From Mucilaginibacter sp. OK268 (GTDB lineage: Bacteria > Bacteroidota > Bacteroidia > Sphingobacteriales > Sphingobacteriaceae), in assembly GCF_900103125.1 (NCBI RefSeq), contig NZ_FNJV01000008.1, positions 186,001 to 250,000 of the forward strand: DNA of 64,000 nt. The letters run 5' to 3'. The notes below the pieces were generated by a model. It made no database searches and was not told the origin of the DNA. It saw only the letters and a list, made by a program, of their open reading frames with translations. The position numbers were made by a program, and so were the translations under genes. Positions 23,773-32,161 of the stretch are shown here, one piece after another (the stretch's first letter is position 1; each line of letters opens with the position of its first letter).

Positions 23773-25632
23773 ATGAAAAAAATTTACTCACTTTTTGCAC
23801 TGTTACTCATGTGCAGCATTAACGCTTTTGCTCAAAGCGACTATGTAAAGGAACATTTTACCAAAAAAGACGTGTACATCACCATGCGCGATGGTAAAAA
23901 ACTTTTCACCTCCATTTACACGCCGAAAGATGCTTCGGCCAAAAACAAGTACCCCATTATGATGCAGCGTACCTGTTATAGCGTTGCTCCTTACGGTGAG
24001 GATAAATATCCGGCACGTTTGGGTCCGTCGGAAATTATCATGAAAGAGGGTTACATTTTTGTATACCAGGATGTGCGCGGCCGCTGGAAAAGCGAGGGTA
24101 CCTGGACCAACATGACCCCGGTTATCGACAATAAAAAAAGCAAAACCGATGTTGATGAGGGATCTGATACTTATGACACCATTGACTGGCTGATAAAAAA
24201 TGTAGCCGGCAATAATGGCAAGGTTGGCCAGTATGGTATATCTTACCCCGGTTTTTACACCGCGGCGGGCATTCTGTCAAACCATCCGGCATTAAAAGCG
24301 TCATCTCCACAAGCTCCTATTTCCGATTTCTTTTTTGACGATTTTCATCATAACGGTGCATTTCTGGAAGGCTACTTTTTTACCTTCCCGGTTTTCGGTG
24401 TTCAAAAAACCGACACCACTACCAAGGCCTGGTATACCATGCTTAAACCCAATAGCAAAGATGGATATCAATACCTATTGGATCTTGGCCCGCTTAAAAA
24501 TGCAGACAAATTTTATCACGACAATTTCTTCTGGCAGGAAACCATCAACCACCCCAACTATGACGAGTTCTGGCAAAAACGCGGCCTGTTAAAACATTAC
24601 GGCAAAGTAAAACCAGCGGTAATGTTGGTAGGCGGCTGGTTTGATGCTGAGGATTTGACAGGTCCATTGGCTATTTACAAAACCATCAACAAAACCGACC
24701 CCAATGCCTACAATACCATTGTAATGGGTCCGTTTGGGCACGGCCGCTGGTCGCGCGAAACCGGGCACACCATGCACAGCAACGTTTACTTTGGTGATAG
24801 CATCGCTACTTTTTATCAAAAAAATATCGAAGCCAAATTCTTTAACCATTTCCTGAAAGGCAATGGCGACAAAAACTCAGGTTTGCCCAACGCTTATATG
24901 TACAATACAGGTAAAAAAGAATGGGCTACTTTTGATAAATGGCCGGCTCCAAATGCCGTTCATCAAAAAATGTATTTAGGTGCCGATGGCAAACTGGCCG
25001 ACGCTCAGCCAGCTACCGCCGGTTCGGTATCATTTGTGAGCGATCCGCTTAAGCCGGTTCCGTATACCGAAGATAATACCACTACCATGGGCTTTACCCC
25101 ACACAATTATATGAGCGAAGATCAGCGTTTTGCCGGTCGCCGCCCGGATGTGCTGGTTTATCAGACCGATGTATTAAATGACGACGTAACCCTTGGCGGC
25201 GAGATCATGGCACATCTTAAAATAGCCACTACCGGTACCGATGCCGATTTTGTGGTAAAACTGATTGACGTTTACCCTGCCGATGAGCCTAACAATCCAT
25301 ATATGCCCAACAAAAACATTATCCTGAGCAATTACTGGCAAATGGTACGCTCCGAAGTAATGCCGGCTCGTTTCCGCAATAGCTTCGAGAAACCGGAACC
25401 TTTGGTGGCCAATCAAAAAACCGATGTTAACTTCCGCCTGCAGGATGTACTGCATACCTTTAAAAAAGGGCACCGCATCATGATCCAGGTACAAAGTACC
25501 TGGTTCCCGATCATAGCACGTAACCCGCAAAAATTTGTTGAGAACCCGTATAAGGCAGATGAAAGCGATTACATCAAAGCCACCGAAACTGTTTATAACG
25601 ACAGTTTTATTGATGTGCAGATATTGAAATAA
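23773..25632 (+). CDS. CocE/NonD family hydrolase (X-Pro dipeptidyl-peptidase fold), secreted
   Basis: A 619-residue exported serine hydrolase. Signal peptide MKKIYSLFALLLMCSINAFA; then the alpha/beta-hydrolase with VRDGKKLFTS-like start (MRDGKKLFTSIYTPKDAS), YVYQDVRGRWKSEG, and the nucleophile elbow GQYGISYPGFYTA (GxSYxG). The catalytic Asp probably lies in GGWFDAEDLTG and the His in GPFGHGRWSR. The C-terminal 200 residues are the jelly-roll X-Pro dipeptidyl-peptidase C-domain. ATG 23773 is preferred to a TTG at 23761. The family includes cocaine esterase and acyl-ester or N-acyl-amino-acid hydrolases; the substrate is unknown. Confidence 0.9.
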   Translation: MKKIYSLFALLLMCSINAFAQSDYVKEHFTKKDVYITMRDGKKLFTSIYTPKDASAKNKYPIMMQRTCYSVAPYGEDKYPARLGPSEIIMKEGYIFVYQDVRGRWKSEGTWTNMTPVIDNKKSKTDVDEGSDTYDTIDWLIKNVAGNNGKVGQYGISYPGFYTAAGILSNHPALKASSPQAPISDFFFDDFHHNGAFLEGYFFTFPVFGVQKTDTTTKAWYTMLKPNSKDGYQYLLDLGPLKNADKFYHDNFFWQETINHPNYDEFWQKRGLLKHYGKVKPAVMLVGGWFDAEDLTGPLAIYKTINKTDPNAYNTIVMGPFGHGRWSRETGHTMHSNVYFGDSIATFYQKNIEAKFFNHFLKGNGDKNSGLPNAYMYNTGKKEWATFDKWPAPNAVHQKMYLGADGKLADAQPATAGSVSFVSDPLKPVPYTEDNTTTMGFTPHNYMSEDQRFAGRRPDVLVYQTDVLNDDVTLGGEIMAHLKIATTGTDADFVVKLIDVYPADEPNNPYMPNKNIILSNYWQMVRSEVMPARFRNSFEKPEPLVANQKTDVNFRLQDVLHTFKKGHRIMIQVQSTWFPIIARNPQKFVENPYKADESDYIKATETVYNDSFIDVQILK

Positions 25633-25644
25633 GCCTCACACCAG

Positions 25645-25676
25645 CCCTTCTCCCAACGGAGAAGGGCTTTTTTTAT
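25645..25676 (+). terminator. Rho-independent terminator after the CocE-like gene
   Basis: GCCCTTCTCC and GGAGAAGGGC pair around CAAC and are followed by seven T residues. Confidence 0.9.
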
Positions 25677-25721
25677 TCTCCGTTTTGGGTGAATGCAAAA
25701 AATTCCCATAAGAAGATTTAG

Positions 25722-25729
25722 TAGATTTA
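25722..25729 (+). promoter_or_regulatory. Probable -7 element (TAGATTTA) for the 25745 gene
   Basis: TAGATTTA differs at the last base from TAnnTTTG and lies 16 bases before the ATG. The same string in similar surroundings precedes the M1 peptidase gene at 26460. Confidence 0.35.
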
Positions 25730-25744
25730 ATCTCATTTGAATCA

Positions 25745-26302
25745 ATGATGAAAATACTTGAAAAAATTAAGTACCATAAAGAGAATAAACAACGGGTAAG
25801 ATTATACCGAAGAGTTTCAAAAGGTAAAACTGAAATAAGCAATGGGTATATTCTTGATTATTCCGATAAATTTATTTTAATCCACGAGTCTGATGATTTT
25901 AAAATAGACGGATATAGCATAGTACCGGTTAAACAGGTTAAGAAGCTCCGTTATGATAAAAGTGATGAATATTTTAATCAAATGATGATTTGGGAAAATG
26001 AGATTGAAAAGGTAGGAATAGATTATGCCATTAACCTAAGCAGCTGGCAATCTATCTTTGAATTATTACAGGCTAAAGAATTAAATGTAGTTGTTGAATG
26101 TGAAGGAGCTGAGATCAATCCCTTCTCCATTGGCCCGATCGTTAAAACCGGTAAAAAACATGTCCATATTTTATACTTTGATGCAGAAGGATATTTTGAG
26201 GATAGCCCATCATCAATAGATTATAAATCAATTACAAGAATTGCTTTTGAAACGCAATATCTTACTGTATTCGGTAAATATACCAGATATAAAATTGCGT
26301 AA
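25745..26302 (+). CDS. Hypothetical cytoplasmic protein
   Basis: A 185-residue protein without signal peptide or membrane segment, rich in Lys, Ile and Glu and noticeably more AT-rich than its neighbours. The N-terminal half (RLYRRVSKGKTEISNGYILD, KFILIHESDDFKIDGYSIVP) looks like a small barrel, and VLFETQ-type strands end the chain (SITRIAFETQYLTVFG). The pattern resembles small immunity or Sm-like proteins, but I cannot assign a family. The gene lies between two similar terminator-plus-promoter segments, compatible with later insertion into the locus. Confidence 0.65.
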   Translation: MMKILEKIKYHKENKQRVRLYRRVSKGKTEISNGYILDYSDKFILIHESDDFKIDGYSIVPVKQVKKLRYDKSDEYFNQMMIWENEIEKVGIDYAINLSSWQSIFELLQAKELNVVVECEGAEINPFSIGPIVKTGKKHVHILYFDAEGYFEDSPSSIDYKSITRIAFETQYLTVFGKYTRYKIA

Positions 26303-26320
26303 TTGCTCCCTTACAGTAAA

Positions 26321-26346
26321 CCTCTCCCACGGAGAGGGGCTTTTTT
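26321..26346 (+). terminator. Rho-independent terminator
   Basis: CCTCTCC and GGAGAGG pair around CAC, followed by GGCTTTTTT. It ends the hypothetical gene. Confidence 0.8.
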
Positions 26347-26420
26347 CTTAAAACGCCCCCCTTTTAGGGTGAATTTAAAAGCAACTTATCTTTAAAATAA
26401 ACTTAATCACAAGATATTTG

Positions 26421-26428
26421 TAGATTTA
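26421..26428 (+). promoter_or_regulatory. Probable -7 element for the M1 peptidase operon
   Basis: TAGATTTA followed by GG, 32 bases before the ATG at 26460. Confidence 0.35.
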
Positions 26429-26459
26429 GGTTCATTTAAACATTGACTGATCCGTTACA

Positions 26460-28139
26460 ATGAACAACTCATCATTAATTAAACTAAATTATCAGTTTAT
26501 ATTGGGGGCAATCGTATTACTCCTCCCGGTTATTGCCAAAGCCCAGCTTTTAGAAGAGAAAGAAAAATACACGCATGCAGATACGCTGCGCGGCAGCCTT
26601 ACGCCTTTGCGTACCTGTTATGATATTAACTATTATCACCTTGATGTGAAGGTTAATATCGATCAAAGGGCCATCAGTGGCAGCAACCAATTTAAATTTA
26701 CCGCTACAGAGGATTTTACCAAATTGCAGTTTGATCTGTTTGCCAATCTGAATGTAGACAAAGTAGTGTATAAAGGTAAAAACCTGCCTTATACCCGCGA
26801 TGCCAATGCCGTTTTTGTTACATTTCCACAACCGATTGCCAAAGGCAGTAAGGACGAGTTTACCGTATACTATTCGGGCAAGCCAACTGTAGCTGTTAAT
26901 GCCCCCTGGGATGGTGGTTTTGTGTTTAAAAAAGATTCCCTGGGCAAACCATGGGTAGCTACCGCCTGCGAGGGTGTTGGCGCCAGCATCTGGTGGCCTA
27001 ATAAAGATCACCTGAGCGATGAGGTTGACAGTATGATGATCAGCATCAGCGTGCCCAAAGGATTAAAAGATGTATCAAACGGCAGGCTTCGTAAAGTAAC
27101 TCCGCTTAAAGATGGCTATACCCGCTTTGATTGGTTTGTGGCCAACCCCATTAACAATTATGATGTAGTTGCCAACATTGGCGATTATACCCACTTTAGC
27201 GATACATACGATGGCGAAAAAGGCAAGCTCAGCCTTGATTTTTGGGTACTGCCTGCCAGCCTGGAGAAAGCCAAAAAGCAATTTGCCGAAAATGTAAAGC
27301 CTATGCTTAAAGCCTTTGAACACTGGTTTGGCCCTTATCCGTTTTACGAGGATGGCTATAAACTGGTAGAAACACCGCATTTAGGTATGGAGCACCAGAG
27401 CGCTACTGCTTATGGTAACCATTATTTGAATGGCTATCTGGGTTATGATATGTCGGGCACGGGCTGGGGACTTAAATGGGATTATATTATAGTACACGAA
27501 AGCGGTCACGAGTGGTTTGGCAACAACATCACCGGTAAAGATCTGGCCGATATGTGGATACATGAAGGCTTTACCTGTTATTCCGAATCGTTGTTTATTG
27601 AAAACAACTGGGGCAAAAAAGCAGGCCAGGAATACAACAAAGGACTTAGAATAGGAATTGGAAACGAGAGCCCTATTGTAGGTGTTTACAATGTAAACAA
27701 AGAAGGCTCCGGAGATATGTACCCCAAAGGCGCGGTATTGCTCAATATGGTGCGCACCATTATTAATGATGATGAAAAATGGCGCGGGATCCTGCGCGGC
27801 TTAAATAAAACCTTTTATCATCAAACCGTTACTTATGACCAGGTGGTCAATTATATCACCGAGCAATCGGGCAAAAAACTACTTCCTGTTTTTGATCAGT
27901 ACCTGCATTATAAAAACCTGCCTACGCTGGAGTTTGCTACCAGAGATGGTAAACTGACCAGCCGTTGGATAGCCGATGTAAATGGTTTTACTATGCCCGT
28001 ATTGGTAAGGGTTAAAGGCGGCGAATATCAGTTTATTACCCCTACTAACCGTTTTACCCCGGTTGCTATTGAAGGCGCTACTCTGGATAATATTGAAGTG
28101 GATACATTTAACTACTATATCGGTATACTGAAAGATTAG
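26460..28139 (+). CDS. M1 family metallopeptidase (first of a tandem pair)
   Basis: A 559-residue secreted zinc peptidase. After the signal peptide (to about residue 28, ending AKA) come the N-terminal beta-domain (YHLDVKVNIDQRAISGSNQF) and the thermolysin-like catalytic domain with HESGH (346-350) and, 18 residues on, the zinc-binding Glu in WIHEGF. The exopeptidase GxMEN motif is altered to GMEHQ (309-313), as in its paralogue. The C-terminal ARM-repeat domain of full-length aminopeptidase N is missing. It should cleave N-terminal residues from peptides in the periplasm or outside. It is the first gene of a probable operon; its stop is one base from the next ATG. Confidence 0.93.
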   Translation: MNNSSLIKLNYQFILGAIVLLLPVIAKAQLLEEKEKYTHADTLRGSLTPLRTCYDINYYHLDVKVNIDQRAISGSNQFKFTATEDFTKLQFDLFANLNVDKVVYKGKNLPYTRDANAVFVTFPQPIAKGSKDEFTVYYSGKPTVAVNAPWDGGFVFKKDSLGKPWVATACEGVGASIWWPNKDHLSDEVDSMMISISVPKGLKDVSNGRLRKVTPLKDGYTRFDWFVANPINNYDVVANIGDYTHFSDTYDGEKGKLSLDFWVLPASLEKAKKQFAENVKPMLKAFEHWFGPYPFYEDGYKLVETPHLGMEHQSATAYGNHYLNGYLGYDMSGTGWGLKWDYIIVHESGHEWFGNNITGKDLADMWIHEGFTCYSESLFIENNWGKKAGQEYNKGLRIGIGNESPIVGVYNVNKEGSGDMYPKGAVLLNMVRTIINDDEKWRGILRGLNKTFYHQTVTYDQVVNYITEQSGKKLLPVFDQYLHYKNLPTLEFATRDGKLTSRWIADVNGFTMPVLVRVKGGEYQFITPTNRFTPVAIEGATLDNIEVDTFNYYIGILKD

Positions 28140-28140
28140 T

Positions 28141-28785
28141 ATGAGCATGCATTACATCAAATTCATGAGCCTGCTTATATTTTTATTCGCGGGGCAAATT
28201 ACTATGGCACAGATCGGTGTGATCAAGCTTAATAAAAGATCGATACCATCGTCAGTTAAATATAAAGGAGATATTGTTAATGCTGTACGTTTTACAGATA
28301 GCGAAGGTGAGCACTTATTAATCGCTACCGAAACCGGGATAACCGATACCAAGGGAGATAGCGAAGATGGCAACGGCCGCGACGCGGCACTTTACGCATA
28401 TCAATACACCATAAAGAGCACCGGGAGCCTACAGCTAAACTGGCAAATGGTTGATTTTGTGAAGGATTGCCAGGTTGACCTGGAAGCGATATATATTCCG
28501 GGTACTTTTGCTGTTACCGATCTGGACAGAAATGGCAAAGCCGAAGTATGGCTGATGTACAAAACATTATGCGCCGGTGATATCAGTCCGGGCGAAATGA
28601 AGATCATTATGCATGAGGGTGGTAACAAATATGCTATCAGAGGGCAAAACAAAGTTAAAGTGGGGCCGGGCGACTATGATGGCGGCAAATATACTTTTGA
28701 CGATGCTTTTAAAAGCGGGCCGGAGCTGTTCAGAAAATATGCCCAGGAGCTTTGGAGAAAGAATATTTGGGGGCCGCGAGACTAA
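28141..28785 (+). CDS. Secreted protein of the M949_RS01915 type (first of a tandem pair)
   Basis: A 214-residue protein with a signal peptide (cleavage after ITMA). The mature part contains AVRFTDSEGEHLLIATETG, DAALYAYQYTI, a calcium-loop-like VTDLDRNGKAEVWLMYKT, CAGDISPGEMKIIMHEG and FRKYAQELWRKNIWG. I recognise this as the family called M949_RS01915 surface polysaccharide biosynthesis protein in related genomes; the name comes from a mutant phenotype in Riemerella and no reaction is known. It follows the M1 peptidase by one base and overlaps the next gene, indicating translational coupling. Confidence 0.7.
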   Translation: MSMHYIKFMSLLIFLFAGQITMAQIGVIKLNKRSIPSSVKYKGDIVNAVRFTDSEGEHLLIATETGITDTKGDSEDGNGRDAALYAYQYTIKSTGSLQLNWQMVDFVKDCQVDLEAIYIPGTFAVTDLDRNGKAEVWLMYKTLCAGDISPGEMKIIMHEGGNKYAIRGQNKVKVGPGDYDGGKYTFDDAFKSGPELFRKYAQELWRKNIWGPRD

Positions 28786-29438
28786 ACATTTATTATCTAA
28801 GTTACACGAAATTATTAGGACTGTTTTTGACGATGATTGTTGTACAAATACAAAGTAGTTTTGCTCAGATCAAGGTTACTCAATTAACCGTAAAGGCAAT
28901 ACCTAAAACCATACATTATTCGGGGCATGTTATCAATGCAGTGCATTATAATGATAGAGAAGGTGAACACATGGTTATCACTACAGAAACTGGGGAAACA
29001 CCCTCCAAAGGAAGTGAAAATGGAGATGAAAGGGATGCTGCTCTATATGCTTATCATTATAATATTGGTAATAATACAGAACCCAAACTCAGTTGGCAAA
29101 CCTATGATTTTATTAAGGAATGTCCGGTTGATATTAAAGCCAGCTATATCCCAAACACTTTTGCCATTACTGATCTTGACAATAATGGAAAAGCAGAGGT
29201 GTGGCTCATGTATAAAACTGTATGCCACGGAGATGTAAGCCCAAGCTATATGAAGATCATTATGCACGAGGGCAGTAAAAAATATGCGATCAGGGGTGAA
29301 AACAAGGTTCGATTATCTGAAAAAGAATATGTTGGTGGCGAATACACATTTGACGAAGCCTTTAAAAAGGGGCCTGAATTGTTCAGACAATACGCCATTG
29401 GTCTCTGGAAAAAGAATTTATTAGAAACCTGGAAATAG
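28752..29438 (+). CDS. Secreted protein of the M949_RS01915 type (second of a tandem pair)
   Basis: A paralogue of the preceding gene, with the same order of motifs: AVHYNDREGEHMVITTETG, DAALYAYHYNIG, ITDLDNNGKAEVWLMYKTVC, GDVSPSYMKIIMHEG and FRQYAIGLWKKN. The start is not certain: the frame opens with a TTG at 28752 inside the previous gene, another TTG is at 28767, and no ATG precedes the signal-peptide core (LLGLFLTMIVVQIQSSFA). The overlap of at least 19 bases with the upstream gene suggests re-initiation. Its base composition is more AT-rich than the first copy, so the pair diverged some time ago. Confidence 0.68.
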   Translation: MEKEYLGAARLNIYYLSYTKLLGLFLTMIVVQIQSSFAQIKVTQLTVKAIPKTIHYSGHVINAVHYNDREGEHMVITTETGETPSKGSENGDERDAALYAYHYNIGNNTEPKLSWQTYDFIKECPVDIKASYIPNTFAITDLDNNGKAEVWLMYKTVCHGDVSPSYMKIIMHEGSKKYAIRGENKVRLSEKEYVGGEYTFDEAFKKGPELFRQYAIGLWKKNLLETWK

Positions 29439-29475
29439 ACTATCTGCTCTGTTTCAAATTAGAATACCCATTAAC

Positions 29476-31146
29476 ATGAAAATAAAACAATTATATCGGA
29501 TAGCATTAGCATTAATAATTAGTGCTACTACCCTATCTGTAAAAGCCCAACTTGGCGCCAACCGCGAAACTTTTACCCGCGCCGATACCCTGCGCGGTAG
29601 TTTAACACCATTACGCACCTGTTATGATATCAATTACTATCACCTGGATGTGAAGTTTGATATCGATCAAAGATATATCAGCGGCAGCAACCAGTTTAAA
29701 TTTACAGCCACACAGGATTTTACCAAACTCCAGTTCGACCTGTTTGCTAACCTAAAAGTTGATAAGGTAGTTTACAAAGGGCAGGAGCTGCCTTATACAC
29801 GGGAGTTTAACGCCGTATTCATCACCTTTCCGCATACCATAACCAAAGGCAGCGCCGATGAGTTTACCGTATTTTACTCCGGCAACCCCACAGTGGCTAA
29901 ACGCGCTCCCTGGGATGGCGGCATCGTGTATACTACCGACTCTTTAGGTAAACCCTGGGTGGCTACCGCCTGCCAGGGCATCGGCGCCAGCATATGGTGG
30001 CCTACTAAAGATCATCAGTATGACGAGGTTGACAGCGCCCTCATCAGCATCAGCGTACCCAATGGTTTAAAGGATGTATCAAACGGTCGCTTACGTAAAG
30101 TAACTAAATTAAAAGATGGTTATACCCGTTTTGACTGGTTTGTAGCCAACCCCATCAACAACTATGATATTGAGGCTAACATTGGCGATTATGTACACTA
30201 CGATGGCGTTTATCCCGGCGAAAAAGGAAAGCTGACCATGGATTACTGGCCACTAACCTACAACCTGAACAAGGCTAAAAAACAATGGAATGAGAATGCT
30301 ACCAAAATGCTCAAAGCATTTGAGTACTGGTTTGGCCCTTATCCATTTTATGAAGACGGCTATAAACTGGTAGAAGCACCACACCTGGGCATGGAGCACC
30401 AAAGCGGCACCGCCTACGGTAATCATTACCAGAATGGCTACCTGGGCCGCGACCTTTCGGGTACGGGATGGGGTTTAAAATGGGATTTTATTGTGGTACA
30501 TGAGAGCGGGCACGAATGGTTTGGTAATAATATTACCTCCAAAGATGTAGCTGATATGTGGATCCACGAAAGTTTCACCAACTACTCCGAATCGTTATTT
30601 GTGGAAACCTATTATGGCAAACAGGCCGGGCAGGAATATGTACACGGCACCCGTTTGGCAATACAGAATGATCGCCCTATTGTTGGCCCTTACGGCGTAA
30701 ACAGGGAAGGATCGGGCGATATGTATTATAAAGGCGGCAACCTGCTCAACATGATCCGTACCGTTATTAATGATGATGAAAAATGGCGAAATATTCTGCG
30801 TGGGCTCAACAAAACATTCTACCATCAAACCGTTACTTACGACCAGGTGGTTAATTACATTACCGAGCAAAGCGGTATGAATCTGGCGCCCATATTTGAC
30901 CAGTACCTGCATTATAAAACCATCCCTATCCTGGAGTTTTTGACCTATAAGGATAAAATACGTTGCCGTTGGATAAACGTAAGCAGTAAAAAGTTCAACA
31001 TGCCGGTAAGGGTTAAAGTAAAAGGTGGAGATTATCAATTCATCACCCCAACTACCCGCTTTACACCATTAAAACTGGATGGCGCTACAGAAGATAACAT
31101 TGAAGTAGATACTTTTAATTATTACATAGGGGTAGCGCGCAATTGA
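29476..31146 (+). CDS. M1 family metallopeptidase (second of a tandem pair)
   Basis: A 556-residue paralogue of the gene at 26460, closely similar over its whole length outside the signal peptide. Zinc site HESGHEWFGNNITSKDVADM with the downstream Glu in WIHESF, and the altered exopeptidase motif GMEHQ, are all kept, so it should be active. Differences cluster in the signal peptide, around ATKMLKAFEYW and in the last 60 residues. The two peptidases enclose the two M949-type genes, and all four have the same orientation with gaps of -34 to +37 bases. Confidence 0.93.
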   Translation: MKIKQLYRIALALIISATTLSVKAQLGANRETFTRADTLRGSLTPLRTCYDINYYHLDVKFDIDQRYISGSNQFKFTATQDFTKLQFDLFANLKVDKVVYKGQELPYTREFNAVFITFPHTITKGSADEFTVFYSGNPTVAKRAPWDGGIVYTTDSLGKPWVATACQGIGASIWWPTKDHQYDEVDSALISISVPNGLKDVSNGRLRKVTKLKDGYTRFDWFVANPINNYDIEANIGDYVHYDGVYPGEKGKLTMDYWPLTYNLNKAKKQWNENATKMLKAFEYWFGPYPFYEDGYKLVEAPHLGMEHQSGTAYGNHYQNGYLGRDLSGTGWGLKWDFIVVHESGHEWFGNNITSKDVADMWIHESFTNYSESLFVETYYGKQAGQEYVHGTRLAIQNDRPIVGPYGVNREGSGDMYYKGGNLLNMIRTVINDDEKWRNILRGLNKTFYHQTVTYDQVVNYITEQSGMNLAPIFDQYLHYKTIPILEFLTYKDKIRCRWINVSSKKFNMPVRVKVKGGDYQFITPTTRFTPLKLDGATEDNIEVDTFNYYIGVARN

Positions 31147-31269
31147 GTTGTATTAAGTTAAATCGGGTTTGTCAAGATGACAAAAAAAGGCCGGAAAGCT
31201 TCTTTATTTAAAAAACAGTGCAACCTATCGGCGCGTGTTGCGTCTTATAAACAAATAATTAACGTTAAC

Positions 31270-32007
31270 ATGAAATCACTAACCAAACTATTATTACTTG
31301 CCGCCTTAGCAACAGGCACCGCTGGCTATACTTATGCCAAACCTGTTACTACGGTTAAAATCATACAACAAAGCACACAGGACCGTCATTTATCCGGCTT
31401 CCATGCTATTGATCTGGCAGGTTCTTTTGATGTTTACATTACACAGGGCCCAACTGAGTCGGTAAAGGTAGAAGCACCTTCTAATGTTATCGACCGTATT
31501 GTTACCGAAGTACAGGATGGAGTATTAAAAATACACAGTAAAAAAGACTCCAACTGGAATAACTGGAGTTTTGGAAATAAAAGAATGGTGATCTACGTTA
31601 CCGCAAAGGATCTGAATGGTGTTTCGGTAACCGGTTCTGGCGATATCTTTTTTAAAGACGGTATCAGTACTAACTCCTTAAAATTAAGTATTACCGGATC
31701 GGGCGATATGCAGGGTAAGGTGAATGTTAAAAAACTGGAAAGCAGGATATCAGGTTCTGGCGACATGAGCCTATCAGGCCGTGCCGATGACTCAAGTGTA
31801 AGCGTAGTAGGCTCCGGTGATTTTAAGGCCCGCGACCTGGTAACCGTAAGCACTGCGGTGCGTGTAGCTGGCTCTGGCGATGCCGTTGTAAATGCCAGCA
31901 ATAAAGTAGATGCTTCTGTAAGTGGTTCTGGCGATATTCACTATACCGGCGGCGCTAAAAATATCAGCAGCTCCAAAGCAGGCAGCGGGGATATCAGCAG
32001 GCTGTAG
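31270..32007 (+). CDS. Head-GIN domain (DUF2807) protein with seven GSGD repeats
   Basis: A 245-residue secreted protein starting MKSLTKLLLLAALATGTAGY; the ATG at 31270 is preferred over 31177 because it begins the signal peptide. The family core is HLSGFHAIDLAGSFDVYITQ and VKVEAPSNVIDRIVTEV. The second half is a right-handed beta-helix in which GSGD recurs seven times (in VTGSGDI, ITGSGDM, ISGSGDM, VVGSGDF, VAGSGDA, VSGSGDI, KAGSGDI), about one per coil. Proteins of this family are thought to be cell-surface adhesin-like; no T9SS C-terminal domain is seen here. Confidence 0.9.
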   Translation: MKSLTKLLLLAALATGTAGYTYAKPVTTVKIIQQSTQDRHLSGFHAIDLAGSFDVYITQGPTESVKVEAPSNVIDRIVTEVQDGVLKIHSKKDSNWNNWSFGNKRMVIYVTAKDLNGVSVTGSGDIFFKDGISTNSLKLSITGSGDMQGKVNVKKLESRISGSGDMSLSGRADDSSVSVVGSGDFKARDLVTVSTAVRVAGSGDAVVNASNKVDASVSGSGDIHYTGGAKNISSSKAGSGDISRL

Positions 32008-32161
32008 GCCTCACCCTGCCCTCTCCAAAGGAGAGGGTTCCTGATTAGCACGGTGTTTAAAGATTAAAAAGTAAAAGAGCGATAGCATTAATAATGCTAT
32101 CGCTCTTTTTTTGCCAATATTCAAGTAAGAACCCTCTCCTTTGGAGAGGGCAGGGTGAGGT
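32008..32161. repeat. Pair of inverted type D repeats bracketing a terminator
   Basis: The left arm 32008-32040 (GCCTCACCCTGCCCTCTCC... ending GAGAGGGTTC) is the inverted copy of 32129-32161. Each arm is itself a short hairpin (CCCTCTCC-AAA-GGAGAGGG). The first base of the element follows the stop of the head-GIN gene and its last bases adjoin the stop of the convergent DUF2490 gene. Confidence 0.9.
32075..32112. terminator. Strong bidirectional terminator inside the type D pair
   Basis: AGAGCGATAGCATTA and TAATGCTATCGCTCT pair almost without loop, with A residues before and seven T residues after. Confidence 0.92.
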
